The notes under the pieces were generated by a model that was not told the DNA's origin, searched no databases, and saw nothing but the letters and a program-made list of their open reading frames with translations. From the NCBI GenBank assembly GCA_964019415.1, contig OZ025887.1, positions 3,171,958 to 3,235,957 of the forward strand: DNA of 64,000 nucleotides, in the 5' to 3' direction. Each line of letters starts with the position of its first letter. Within the stretch, counting starts at the first letter, position 1. The DNA comes from Ianthella basta (taxonomy: Eukaryota > Porifera > Demospongiae > Verongiida > Ianthellidae). A program made the translations under genes and the position numbers. Below, piece after piece: positions 11,243-22,330 of the stretch.

Positions 11243-13404
11243 CTACTTCCGTCCAAGTCTGTGCAGGCAGACATCACAACTCCAAGAACCTGCAGTGTAG
11301 CAGTGCAATTAAAATGCAGGATTTGTTATTGGCAAGTACAGCAGATTTACGCAATCTTGCAACAGGTTCCAAACCTTCAGGCAGTCGTTACCTAGGATAC
11401 AGACTGTGTGACATCATACTTGTGTACAGTTTGGTCGTAACCTAGGTAACGACTACCCACAGTTTGGAAACCTGTTGCAAGATTGCATAAATCTGCTGTA
11501 TGCGTTGCAATAATAATTACCTTCAGGAGGTTCCTTAATAGGAGGTCTGACACAGAACATGTGATATCCCCTATCACAGTCGTCACAGAACAGGAGCTGG
11601 TCCTATAGATACAATACAAACAAGCAGCACACACTTGCACACACCCTACACTTTTAAACAGTAGATCAATGAAACTGCACAAACTAATGACCTGAGGGTC
11701 ATGTCTCACCTCGTTGTCAGATTTGCTGCAAATGGCACATGATTTGCACTCGATGCACTCCCAAGGGTAGGTCATCACTATTGCTGCCAAGTCAGGAGAC
11801 AACTGCAGACAAGAAATGTGAGCTGCAAGAGAAAAACAAGCACTCACAGCATGCAGACCTGCTACACTCCAGTACAGGCACTAGAGTGAGGTACATGACA
11901 CCTGTAAACTGCACTGTGGTGTGGTACAGGGACGGATCAAATCAATAGCTCACCACTTCTGCCACATTTACAACATGCCACCATCTTCTCTGGCTTGCAT
12001 AACTTCTTGTTCATAGTACTGTCACCCAAGCAGAAGTCACACAACCGTTGTGGGGGCAATTTCCCTTTGTTCCGTTTCTCTCTCTGCCCATTTCCTTCAG
12101 CTGATATACTGGAAGAGTTGCTGCTCCGCCTACTTAAGACTTTGGAGGTACTTTTCTCAATTTCATTGTGCAGGGGAGAGGAGATGACATCGCTGAGACT
12201 TGTGGTGGATGCGGCCTGTGGCAGGGCCACACTATTGTTGCTGTTCACTGACCCCCCGTGGTACTTGGTAATGTGCGCCTTAAGGGCAGGCTGTGTCTTA
12301 TAGTAGCGATTGCATTCTGCAGCATTAATACACATGCATACATAGTGCAGCACATCAAATGTGTCTCAAAGAGCCGCACAAAATGCATTACTGGAGCTCA
12401 CCTTTGCAAAAATAAGGAGTTTCAACAGTTTCTGCATTACTTGCTTCTCTCTTAGGCCTTGGAGGATTAGCTGGTGATGGTCGTGTCTATCACAAAGATA
12501 CAATGTGGGTGCTATAAATGGTGATGGCCGATCACCAAATACATACACCTTTAAAGAACTAGCAATCAGCTCACTCGCTTGGGCTTCCTCCTGATAGTCA
12601 CTTCCTCATCACTCTCCTCTTCCTCCAAAATGGCATCGCCACCATCTGCGGCCTCGTCCTCACTGTCTGTGTCATCAATACGATAGCGACTATCTGAGGA
12701 TGGTACAATACACGGGCCATCAGTTGAAGCACCATTTCACCTGTCATTTGTATACTTGTCATCTGCACTCACTACGTCCCTCTCCCTTGCTGCGACTAGA
12801 CTCTAACGTCCTGGTGCTCCTTTTTGTGCCACTCACTACCGGAGCACATTCACCACCAGCAGCAGCAGCAGCTGCACTTGGGGTTGGAGTTGATGAGTTT
12901 CGGATGTCAGCCAAAGAAGTAGCGGCTGTAGTGGGGCAACAAGTGTACACACACAGGAACTCAGATCTGCTTTCTATATTCTAACACAAGGACAAGCATC
13001 GCTGCAGTGGTGTTCTGTACACAATCGTCGATCCAAAAAGCCGTTTTGAAAAGATGCCTATACATGGTACATCCATTCAACAGTGCCTGATGACACTGCT
13101 ACTTACCTTTAGGTCGATTTAACTCATCTCGATCGGGGACTTGTTCAGGCTCGTTCACCAGTTTCCATCTCCTAGGCATGTAGCTAAAGATTTGTCCAGG
13201 GAGGTGGCCTTTCCTTCGTTCGCTAGGGCTACGCCACAAGTGACACATTCTTTGGATTAGATTCGTCTGGTTGTCGTAGAAAGGAATCCTGGAGTGCCTC
13301 TCATGCTGTAGCCTTCTGTTAAAGGCAAGAGCATTTGCTACAGCGTCTTTATACACAGGACTGAGAAAGAAGCGTTTGAGCTCAGGCCTAACTTCTGTAG
13401 CCAT
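11243..13404 (-). CDS. DPF2: Zinc finger protein DPF/requiem (BAF45) family
   Basis: DPF proteins are subunits of BAF (SWI/SNF) remodelling complexes that read acetylated histone H3. Exon 1 (13404-13107) encodes the N-terminal requiem domain ([24 protein letters not shown]). Phase-matched exons then give an Ala-rich linker, an acidic stretch ([21 protein letters not shown]) near 12700-12590, a C2H2 finger ([19 protein letters not shown], about 12320-12260), then tandem PHD fingers: [10 protein letters not shown] with [21 protein letters not shown], and [15 protein letters not shown]. The last exon (11289-11243) supplies [14 protein letters not shown] and the stop. Order and spacing are those of DPF1-3; the paralogue cannot be chosen, so the symbol is nominal. 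A 164-bp palindrome sits in the last intron. Confidence 0.9.
11337..11500. mobile_element. 164-bp palindromic MITE in the last DPF intron
   Basis: The left arm starts TACAGCAGATTTACGCAATC and the right arm is its near-perfect reverse complement, ending AAATCTGCTGTA. Inner blocks (GGTTCCAAACC, CAGTCGTTACCTAGG) are also mirrored. With no coding capacity and arms of more than 60 bp, it looks like a foldback or MITE insertion between the penultimate and last exons. Confidence 0.75.
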
Positions 13405-13454
13405 TTTGCGTTGCCCGCAGCATTGCGCAACGCAGCCACGTGAAGCGCGCCGTG

Positions 13455-13628
13455 ACTAGTCTGGCTCGCTAGACCGTCTCATCTAAACGCCCGGGGGCAT
13501 AGATGCCATGGGACAGTCTAGGAAGCCAGACCATACCACGCGGTGACTAGACTCGTACCCAGACCATGCCCAGACCCTTCCGCCGGCCGCAAATGGCGAA
13601 CGGCGGAAGGGTCTGGGTACGAGACTAC
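13455..13628. mobile_element. Two adjacent hairpin MITE copies upstream of DPF
   Basis: A diverged copy of the CTAGTCTGGCT...AGCCAGACC hairpin (about 13455-13533) is followed by a nearly perfect hairpin at about 13544-13628, with arms reading CTCGTACCCAGACC and GGGTCTGGGTACGAG around a GC-rich centre (CCGCCG/CGGCGG). Both belong to families seen elsewhere in this window. Confidence 0.65.
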
Positions 13629-14049
13629 GCGGTGACCGGACGTGGTCCGGCAATGACCACGAGCGCCAATCAGATGCATGGTGTCAGTGGCGGTAGAATT
13701 GAAGACTTTCCAGCCTGTTCTCATCGCGCGGTGCCCCGCCCGTACAATTCTTCACAGGAGGAATGAGCCGCACACGATCCAGTGGAAGAGGACCGCTCAC
13801 CCGTGACTTTTATTGTTGGTGAGAAGTTTTCTTCGTACAGCGACCTCAAGGCAAAGGTCTGGTTCTGCAGGGAGTGTTTTGCCACAGCCCAGGAGCAGCA
13901 TTAGCACTGGCTTCAGTATTCTCAACTGCCATAACTATACATTTCATTATTTTCTTGCATGCTTTTGTACTTTACCTACCTAGCTATGTTAAGTCAGGTA
14001 CACTGCTGCTTGACCAACAGAGCACCGTCATTCTTGACTGCCAAGTTCA

Positions 14050-14784
14050 GCACCAACGTGGCCCAAAATGCTAACTATCCCTCAACACAAGGAAAGAACA
14101 ACCTACATATAAAGCGTCCTCAAACTAATGCCTATCGCTCGACATTTGAATACCAAGGGGCATATCACTTTAATGCCTTGCCACAAGCTATCAAAGATAT
14201 TAAGGATAGAAAGTTGTTTTGAACAGCTCTATACAATCTGACCCAGACCTCGCCATCACCAAATTAATTTATTTATTTAAAACTTATCCATTTACCATTG
14301 TTACCTATCCATAAATAACAAGCAATCAATCACAGATTACAATAAGGCACACATGCGCACTGCCTGTGATAAATGAAAAACAGTTCATAAAGTATAAAAT
14401 TAGTGATAATACAATCACAGAAAACTAAAGTAAATTAATAACAGCGTACAGACAAACAAACAAACAAATAAACAAAGAAGGAGAGTCAATACCCATCCCA
14501 CCCAGAGTCCATGGATCCCTTCAGGGTCCCCCTATCCATTGTACATTTAAATTTATTTATTTAAAACTTATCCATGCATTCACCATTGTTACCCATGTAT
14601 TGTACATCAATTATCCATTATTTACAACTCATCCATTTACCACTGTTACCTATGTATTGTACATTATTTAAAACTCATCCATCCACCATTGTTACCCATG
14701 TACTGTACTGTACTGTCTTGTACCAGGACCTGCATGAAAATCTACCATATGAAGTAGATGCAGCACTCCTGTTGTCAAATAAAA

Positions 14785-14812
<28 letters not shown>
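14050..14812 (+). mobile_element. 3' end of a non-LTR retrotransposon (LINE) with (ATCT)n tail
   Basis: A short frame ending near 14222 reads KRPQTNAYRSTFEYQGAYHF then NALPQAIKD, the typical last conserved segment of LINE ORF2 proteins (a Gly-Ala then Asn-x-LP pattern). The region beyond has imperfect repeats of an AAAACTTATCCATTTACCATTGTTACC-type unit of about 55 bp and ends in AATAAAATATCTATCTATC, a short-tandem tail usual for LINEs. The 5' part is missing, as in most truncated copies. Confidence 0.65.
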
Positions 14813-14815
<3 letters not shown>

Positions 14816-15073
14816 GTTCATCTGTTTTCCTGTTCACATTACACACTACTGCAGTACTGTAATATGGCAGTGCCTAAAACACTGCACTACCAAAAATGAG
14901 TATCTGTAATTGCATTGAGTGTTGCCTTGCTTGTAGCTAGCAAGGTACAAGGGTATGCTAGAGGAAGGTTCACTGTATACTTCACAAGGTACAGGAATTA
15001 GTGTACATCGCCAATTGAAAATTGGTTCGCAACTTGAGTTCATATTTGATCAAGAGTTCCTTGGAGCTCTGTC

Positions 15074-15183
15074 CTAGTCTTGCATAGCCAGACCACTTCT
15101 TCCCCTCCATTTTATATGATGACATTCAATGATGTCATCATATAAAATGGAGGGGAGGAAGCGGTCTGGCTATGCAAGACTAG
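15074..15183. mobile_element. 110-bp near-perfect palindrome (hairpin MITE)
   Basis: CTAGTCTTGCATAGCCAGACC is mirrored at the right end as GGTCTGGCTATGCAAGACTAG, with inner arms CCTCCATTTTATATGATGAC and its complement around a loop of a few bases. It lies about 215 bp beyond the BUB1 stop. The outer ends resemble the CTAGTCTGGCTAGC hairpin at 23667-23722. Confidence 0.8.
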
Positions 15184-15398
15184 CCCTGTCCAGCAAATCA
15201 CAAAGAGCCTTCCCAAGTGTAACCATGCATCTGATTGGTGCTCGTGATCATTGCTGTTCACATGACCAATAGCCGTGAAATGGCCATCTGGTTACCAGAC
15301 CAATAGCCACAGGAATAATAATTAGCCAGCCAGCCACAAAACAAGATGCGAAACATGAACACAACAGAACCTGGAGGATCTATGGCACCACATGGCTT

Positions 15399-18300
15399 CT
15401 AAGCGTCTACATCGTCTCTGCAAGCATGGGCTAGTTCAGACAGCTTTGCTATCCATGGCATGTAATCAGGTTCTTCATGAGTGGATGTGTTCAGGAGAAA
15501 CCTAAGGAGGCTTTGCCACTCCAACTGATGCCAGTACCTGCAATACATGTGAATTGTGTACAGCCGGCTGACTAGTGCTTGTACACTGCACACTACACAA
15601 TCACACCACTGTACATGCTGAACACAAGCATATATCTGTCCATGCAAGCTATGCCAACACACAAATACACTGTACTACAAACCACATGCAAAGCACTACA
15701 TAGCACAAGTGCTTGGTGTTGCTAGGTGACTAACCTGGGCACCTTCCTTCGGGCTGTGTACTCCTTGGTATTCTCATTGTAGAGGACACAAAAGTTATAA
15801 TTGTGGTGGGCCACAATGTGAACAGTTGTCGCCACTGCGTACGTGTCCACCTGCAGTTTCAGGTAGGTCACAAAATGCATGGTACACATACAAGAATCAG
15901 TGCAGGTTGTTACAATTATGCACACACATTGACAGAGGATCCCATGCTTAAGGCAGTACCTGGTACTTCCATGGTTCATTCCTTTTCATCTGCTCACACT
16001 CAAAGCTTGAGGTGTAGGAGGTACCAGTGAAGGCTACATCCCTGGGGAAGGCCCTCAGGTCTACTGCACGGGAGAAGTCTCCCAAAGCCAAGGTGGGACC
16101 ACCAGCACTGCAACATGAGGACCAGAGAGGGCCTGAAAAAGTAACTGTTATAAAGAAACGCCCAGGTTGCCGTAGAGCACGGTGACAATAAGGACTTAGC
16201 ATCAGTCCACCAGCTACTCATGCATTATGATCACTGTCAACTACATACTATGTGGATACATCCTTACCTCTGCTCCCTTATAAACAGATTGTCTGGCTTG
16301 ATGTCCCCATGAAGGATCCCTATACTGTGCAGGGCACTAAGAGCAAGGAGAATGTCAGCGACATAGGCTAAGGCTGAGGCTTCTGATGTCACAGGTTGGC
16401 TGTTTATGACGTCCAACAGTGTCCCACAGTGGTACAGGGGAAGCACCAGAAACGATGTGTCTGCCAAGATGCAGGCACTCAACACTTTCACAAACAACTC
16501 CTGCAATCAATTCCACAATCATGAAGGGACGATTATTCAAGTAACACTACTAAATGCATTCACTAGTTACATACTCATGTACATAGGAAACAGTCAGAGC
16601 AAACCTTGTCAACTGATGGCTGTTCTTCATCCAATCTCCTGCGAACTTCCTTTAAGACAGCACACTCCCACTGATCAGCTGGCTGCTGGATCTATGTACA
16701 AATACATAGCTTGTGCTGACTGCCAGTGATACACACAGTGGTGGGTGCATGCAGGTAGTGTTGCTTATACATATATTGCAACATCTGTCTGACCTTGACT
16801 GCTACTTCACGGCTGTCAGTTGTTACTGCCTTGTAAATCACTGCAAAGCCTCCTTCACCAATTTTATTCATGAGGTGGCATTGCATCCCTGCACATATGC
16901 ATTGACAATAATTGTTGAATTCAGACAGTATAGGAGAATGGAAGTGAAGAACATTAGATACAGGCATTTACAATTATGTGTGCTATACCAGAAACTGTCA
17001 AGATCGATATTCCCTTCAAATGTACTGCACACACAACACAAATTGCATACCAAGATCAATGTACGACTGCTCCAGTGGCTGCGGGGGATCCTCATCCCTT
17101 CGTGGCACAGGGCTCCCTCCCACTGCTGACAGCATAAACTGGACAGCCTCCAGCTTAAATGGGTTGAAACAGACATTGCCCTTAGCAGAATACAGTGGTG
17201 TAGGTACAGCTGTGGACACACTGGAGGCATACAGATTCCTCCCAGCTGTGGAGTTCATGGCTCCTATGCTGGCACTGCTGCCACTACTGTAAGACTCGCG
17301 CTCTACTTCTGCAATTGTCTCCATTGGCATCCCCTTCCAAGGCTGGTGAAAGAAAGTGTGTCCCCCTCCCTGTCCAGCAGGGGCAGACAGGTCCTCAGTT
17401 GGTGATTTGGGTGCCTCAACCTCGGGGTAGCTTGGATCCAGCTTCAGTTTGCCCAGTTCACACTGAACATTAGTCACATCTAAACTAGGCAGCACTGCAC
17501 ACATACAGACACACTCCAGCTAAAGGAGAGAGCCAACAAGTATGTACACGAAACCATGTGAACATGCACAAACCTGAGGCAGTTTTCTCCCAGTGGTTTG
17601 GAGTGGAGCTAAACTTGCTAAGTGGCAGCATTGGGCGTGGGATATCAGCCATTGTCACACTCTCTTCAAACACAGTCTGTGACTGGGTGGGCAGTGGGTC
17701 GGCCTGGACACCCCCTGACATCACATCGCCTATGTTGTGCATTGTGGCCGGCTGACTTGGCTCGGCCACCCAAGGGAACAAGCCAGACTGTGCCTGCACA
17801 GGTAAAACAGAGTAGACATTACACATAGCAACCACATGCAACTATCCAGGGGCCCAACCATCTACATACCTTCTCCACAGGTGGTGGTGCTGCAACAGTG
17901 GGTGCAGTTCCACCTTGACGCCCTGCCATGGGCCAGCCCACACCACTGGGTGGCTGGTCATCAGGGGGTGAGTCCTGGTACACCTCAAAGTTTCCTTCCA
18001 ACAGTGACTCAGTGTCCACACTGTCATTGTCCTTTAGGTCCTTTAACACCTTCAGTGGTTGTCTGGAGATTGCGGCTTGCTTCACAGAAAGCTGACTGCT
18101 GTTGTCTGTTGTAAGGCAACATTACATTAATGCTAATGCAGATGGCTGTACCGCTACCATACCAATTCAATGGGAGGTCAGACTAGCACTAGCTGAATGG
18201 CACAGTCATACATGCCATCTGAATACGTACATAGGCTTGTAACCACCACTGAGTGCATATTAGTTATTTTGCAGATTTTCACTAATATACTCTTGTATCT

Positions 18301-20754
18301 GTTGCCATACTCACTGTGGATAGTTAGCTAGCTACTTAGTCACATGCATGTATGTAGCTACAAGAAAATTAGGAATACAGGGTGAACTCTATGGAAATGC
18401 GGCTTATCACGGTGTTGAGTTACTGTTGCTTGTTTCTATGCTTTTTCTGCTGGCCATTCCTAAATCACTTTTAATTCTAAAGGAATTTTTATACACTAGT
18501 ATATATAAGGCGTAATCGTCGTTTCGATTGCAAAGGCAATATAAGTGAGAATACCTGTAAAGAAAGCTCAGGTGAAGCGGGGGGGGGGGGGGCAATTTGG
18601 CATGAGAGTCCCATGCAGTGTATCTGCAAACGTGCACCTAACACTCTCACCAAGTCTCCTTGATGCATGAATTGACTGCATACTGTCCTCGTACACCTGG
18701 AAGCTGCCTTGGTTGGTGCTCTCCATTACAGACGAGAGGTTGGTAGCCCTGGATGCCCTCATTGATTGCTTCCCTGGTCTAGCAGAGCTGGGCTGGTCTA
18801 CACAGGAGCTGTCTTCAAACACCTGCACATGATGGATATGTGCTGGAGGCATGACTCCAGGCTATGTGTGTACATGAGTAGTATCAGCCATGTGGACCCG
18901 ACCTTGAAGGTGCCACCAGCCAGTGACACACTGCTGTCATAGGCACTGAAGTTGCTAGTATAACTCCGGCTGTCACTAAAGGAAAGCATCTTCTGTGGAC
19001 TTCCCAGCACAAAGGAGCAAGCAAGAGAAAGTTACTGCCTACATGCACATGCGAAGCACCAATCCCCAATTTCAGGGACACACTCAGACTGATGAATTGG
19101 TTGACTACTCACGTCCTGCTACTATGGTCCAGGTGGTTCCAGCCAGGGCCTCCTTGGGGAGTGAAGGCATAACTCTGCTGTGACTGCAACAGTTTGTTGA
19201 GAGAAGAATGCTGAGGTGCAGGGTCCTGGGCAGGAACACAAGGCAAGTTACTTGTAATGACCATGTACGTATGACAATAATAATGTACAGCCTGTATCCG
19301 TCGCAGTGTATGTGTGCACTGCCACACACTTGGGCAAGTTGTATGGGATGCTCCACATTGCTTCTACCCTTGTACACAGGCAAGCCCTTGAGAGTGTTGA
19401 TTGGATCTCCAGGCATGCATGTGAACTCCATAACACTGTCATTGACATCCTCTGGAAGCACCTGGTACTTCTCCATCTTAGCTCGGATCATCTCGAGGCT
19501 GGCCTCCCCTCCACTCCGTGGGTATACCAGCTCTTTAGGGTACATCACTTGGCAAATGCCCTGATGGTAGAACTTGTCATCCCGCACCTAAGTACATGCG
19601 TGACATCAGTCAGCAAACACTCACAAGTTACAGTAGACCTAGCAAATGGCAATAACGCATATGCAGTGTCTATAGTGCACTGCATCAGCACTTAGCACAG
19701 CAGGTTAACTTGTAGTGGGCACCATACATGTGCAACGCCAACACCACTCCACAGTGACCTGTTACATTACATGAATGTGATCACATCATCAGGACTAAGC
19801 CAATTAGTAATTACCAGTAAATGAGAAGTCTTTCATGTTTAAAAGAATGCAGTGTGCCTGCACCCCAAACCTTGCTAGTAATGTCCTCATGCATGCCATG
19901 AGTATGGCCAGTAGGTATTGGGGGGAGGCAGCACCACTGGTGGTCTAGAATACACATTCAGAAACCACAGATTGTTGAATGGCATTGGCTTCAAGTCTCC
20001 AGATTAGCTGGGCAGTCGACCAGTGAACAGCAGCCCCTACCAAAATATCAAACTGCTTCACTGGTGGATGCAATGATGTATAATTCTAACTCCCACAACA
20101 TCACTATAGGTGTTACTGCTTGCCCCAGAGGAGTATGCTAAACACACTAAACGCACTCTGTCCTGAACTGCCAGGTTGATCAACCAATAGAGTGACTTGT
20201 CGAAGACAATGTTAAAGTGGTGGAACTGCTGGTATACCAGAACCGCATCACAGAGGTGCAGAGTGAACATTGGACAAGCATCGTCATTGGCTACCGTGAC
20301 CAGCTTTTATTTTCTTGGAAGCGGAGAAAGTACAATGACAGAAGCAAGCTGACAACATAATAGACCAGGAGTCTTGCAAACTAGCAATATAACCCCTTCC
20401 CCTCACACACCTCACTCTGACATGGTCACTTTAACAGCAAATAACAACTATTAGTATACCAGTGCTAGACGTTGGGCGCTGCACTAAATCAACGGCTAAC
20501 TGGTATTAATGTGACAGAGACAATACTTCGAGCTCACCGCATGATCACCAATCCCATCCGATGGACGATAGAAGTCATAGGACACCTCGAACTTTACACC
20601 CTTAGGCTTTTCTGTCAGTGGCTTTCGAATTGCCTGAACTAAATAGTGAAGGAAAACGTCGTGTATATATATATAGCCAGCAACGGAGGGATGACAACTG
20701 GGCCCTGGTAACCAACGTACAGGGTCTTCTGTTCTCTTGGTTGATGAGACTCAT
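15399..20754 (-). CDS. BUB1: BUB1-family mitotic checkpoint kinase
   Basis: BUB1 acts at kinetochores in the spindle checkpoint. The first exons are 20754-20721, 20638-20538 and 19587 down to about 19370, joined in phase; the third carries a conserved segment (QVMYPKELVY) found after the TPR in BUB1/BUBR1. The middle holds three Fx(V)(F/Y)x(D) ABBA-type motifs: FKVFED across the 18822 junction, FQVYED at 18702-18685 and FEVYQD at 17990-17973. The kinase domain has a glycine loop (GEGGFAVIYKA, about 16850), VAVKV lysine, HGDIKPDN catalytic loop (about 16290), an Asp in GDFS where DFG is usual, and the BUB1-type tail (EPWKYQVDTYAVATTVH). The last exon ends at 15401-15399. No TPR domain is visible. 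Exons between are short; their exact borders need transcripts. Confidence 0.87.
18355..18503. mobile_element. Partial copy of the TTAGGAATGGCC palindromic MITE
   Basis: About 150 bp in a BUB1 intron match one arm of the palindrome at 48366-48684: GAAAATTAGGAATACAG, GTGTTGAGTTACTG, TTTTTCTGCTGGCCATTCC and TTTTAATTCTAAAGGAA follow in the same order. Only one arm is present. Confidence 0.65.
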
Positions 20755-20809
20755 GGTCAGCAAAATTCCCGCTGAAAACGTCACATGATCAAGATCACGT
20801 GCTAAGAAA

Positions 20810-21376
20810 ATGGCTACCGGGACGAGCGTAGAAGACAAGCAAAGCCCCCAGCCTAACTTTAAGGTGTACATACACGGCCACATTCTCGGTACTGGAGCGG
20901 TAGCTGCTAGTCTTTGCATAGCGTATAAGTACGGTGGGCGTATACCCGTTCCTTCCAGCCTGGATGCTGCCACCAAATTGGGCTACACTGCGAAGTGGTT
21001 GCTGCTACCCTCCTCAACTGTGATGCTGGCTTTCATGAATGTGGCTAGGTGGAGAGGAAAGGCAAAGGTCTGGCCCTTGAGTGGTAGGGAACACCTGTTG
21101 GAATTGCCGAAGAGCATCTGTGCCAACACTGTGGAGCAGTTCTGCATGTTCTCAGGCAGTCTACTGGCTCTGGGAGCGTGTGTGCAGACACCGGAACAGA
21201 TGAGATTCATTCCAACAGCTGCAATGCTCTTTTTCATTGGCCGCATCCTGTTCATGGTTGGCTACAGCATCAAACCAGAGTACCGTGGCTTGGGCATGAG
21301 TATCAACTTTGCCCTTGACTACTTCACCCTCGGAGCTACTGCATACCTCATGTGGAAGTATGGAATTGCCAATTAG
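20810..21376 (+). CDS. MAPEG-like four-helix membrane protein, copy 1
   Basis: A single-exon frame of 188 residues. Hydrophobic segments at about residues 25-42, 62-80, 108-126 and 138-154 suggest four membrane helices, with a further hydrophobic stretch near the C-terminus. CANTVEQF in the second half matches the Asn-x-x-Glu signature of MAPEG-type proteins such as TMEM79, and GRILFMVGY follows. MAPEG proteins act in glutathione or eicosanoid chemistry; TMEM79-like members have no firm enzymatic role, so none is claimed. The ATG is 55 bp from the BUB1 start on the opposite strand, implying a shared promoter. Copy 2, at 23816-24427, shares most of its residues. Confidence 0.75.
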   Translation: MATGTSVEDKQSPQPNFKVYIHGHILGTGAVAASLCIAYKYGGRIPVPSSLDAATKLGYTAKWLLLPSSTVMLAFMNVARWRGKAKVWPLSGREHLLELPKSICANTVEQFCMFSGSLLALGACVQTPEQMRFIPTAAMLFFIGRILFMVGYSIKPEYRGLGMSINFALDYFTLGATAYLMWKYGIAN

Positions 21377-21949
21377 CTAAGAAACCTGATATATAGTCCA
21401 ATTGCATACAATGTAGGCTGCATCTCTAGCATTATTCTTGCTGCTGTTTTAAGGCTCTTATCACATTTGATTTCATTACTATAATTTATGCTTTGCCTTG
21501 AGGTTGTGTGGTTGTTGACTAGTGCTCGTGACATGTTGTCCTAGGTCTTGTGTGCTAGACCACAGGCCTTTTGTTTTGCCAAACAATAGTGACTTTGCTT
21601 ATTTAGTAATTAGAAGCACACTATACTATCAATCCATGTACAATATACGTAACCCATACTGTAACAACACAGTACAAACAGAGAAACAGTGTGTAATAAA
21701 AATGCATACAGTTGGTTGAAGGGGAGGCATTCAGTGAAGGAGTGGCTGCTAGTGGAAAATATAGCTAGTACATACCTCAGTATCAATCAATCAATCAGAC
21801 ATACAGCTTTTCTCCTCAATAGGAGGTCACCCTAAGTACAGAGAAATATCAAATAATGTAGCAGTTAGTATAATTATACTAAGCACATGCAGTTCTGGCA
21901 TTAATAATTTACTATGTATGAGAATGTCATTCTATATCAGCTATCCACT

Positions 21950-22330
21950 TCATTCTTGGCCATCCTCTCGGTCTCCTGCACACATCATCTTTGAACACTC
22001 TCCTCAACCTCTCCTGTGACATTCCTTCAATCCTCTAGTCTCATACCCAGACCCACTTTCGCCCCCCCAACGTGGGTCTGGGTACAAGACTATCAACTCT
22101 CTCTCCACTCCTTTTTCCTGTCTGTGACTGCTAGCACTGCTTCAACCCCCAGCCTTCTTCAATGTCTTCATTCGAAACTCTGTCCAATCTGGTCACACAT
22201 TCTATTTTCCTGAGGTACCTCATCTCCATTGCCTGAATTCTGCTTCTGTGTCTCTTCTGAAGAGTCCAAGTCTCGCTCCCATACAACAGGGGCGGCACAA
22301 CCATAGTGTTAATTACTCTTAGTTTAGTTG
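21950..22330 (-). mobile_element. LINE reverse transcriptase C-terminal fragment, interrupted
   Basis: Read on the minus strand from 22330, the translation gives VPPLLYGSETWTL, then RIQAMEMRYLRK, a hallmark of LINE proteins just after the RT domain, and then a DRVSNEDIEE-like stretch. After the MITE at 22035-22092 the minus strand resumes with MSQERLRRVFKDD and RRPRGWPRMKW, the usual distal GRP-rich motif. So one LINE fragment has been split by a later insertion. Frames are not intact. Confidence 0.65.
22035..22092. mobile_element. 58-bp hairpin MITE of the ACCCAGACCCAC family
   Basis: CTAGTCTCATACCCAGACCCAC is mirrored by GTGGGTCTGGGTACAAGACTA around a short C-rich loop. Related copies lie at about 13544-13628, 23577-23634 and 58177-58231. 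It sits inside a LINE fragment, so it arrived later. Confidence 0.75.

Noticed and set aside
20058..20285. Minus-strand open stretch in the second BUB1 intron considered as an extra exon
   Set aside because: Its acceptor would need phase 1, while the preceding exon ends in phase 0, and exon 2 to exon 3 already join in frame.
20602..20976. Longer minus-strand frame extending the first BUB1 exon back over the MAPEG-like gene
   Set aside because: Its upstream half is the antisense shadow of a well-supported coding region; the internal ATG at 20754 with a phase-matched donor is the better start.
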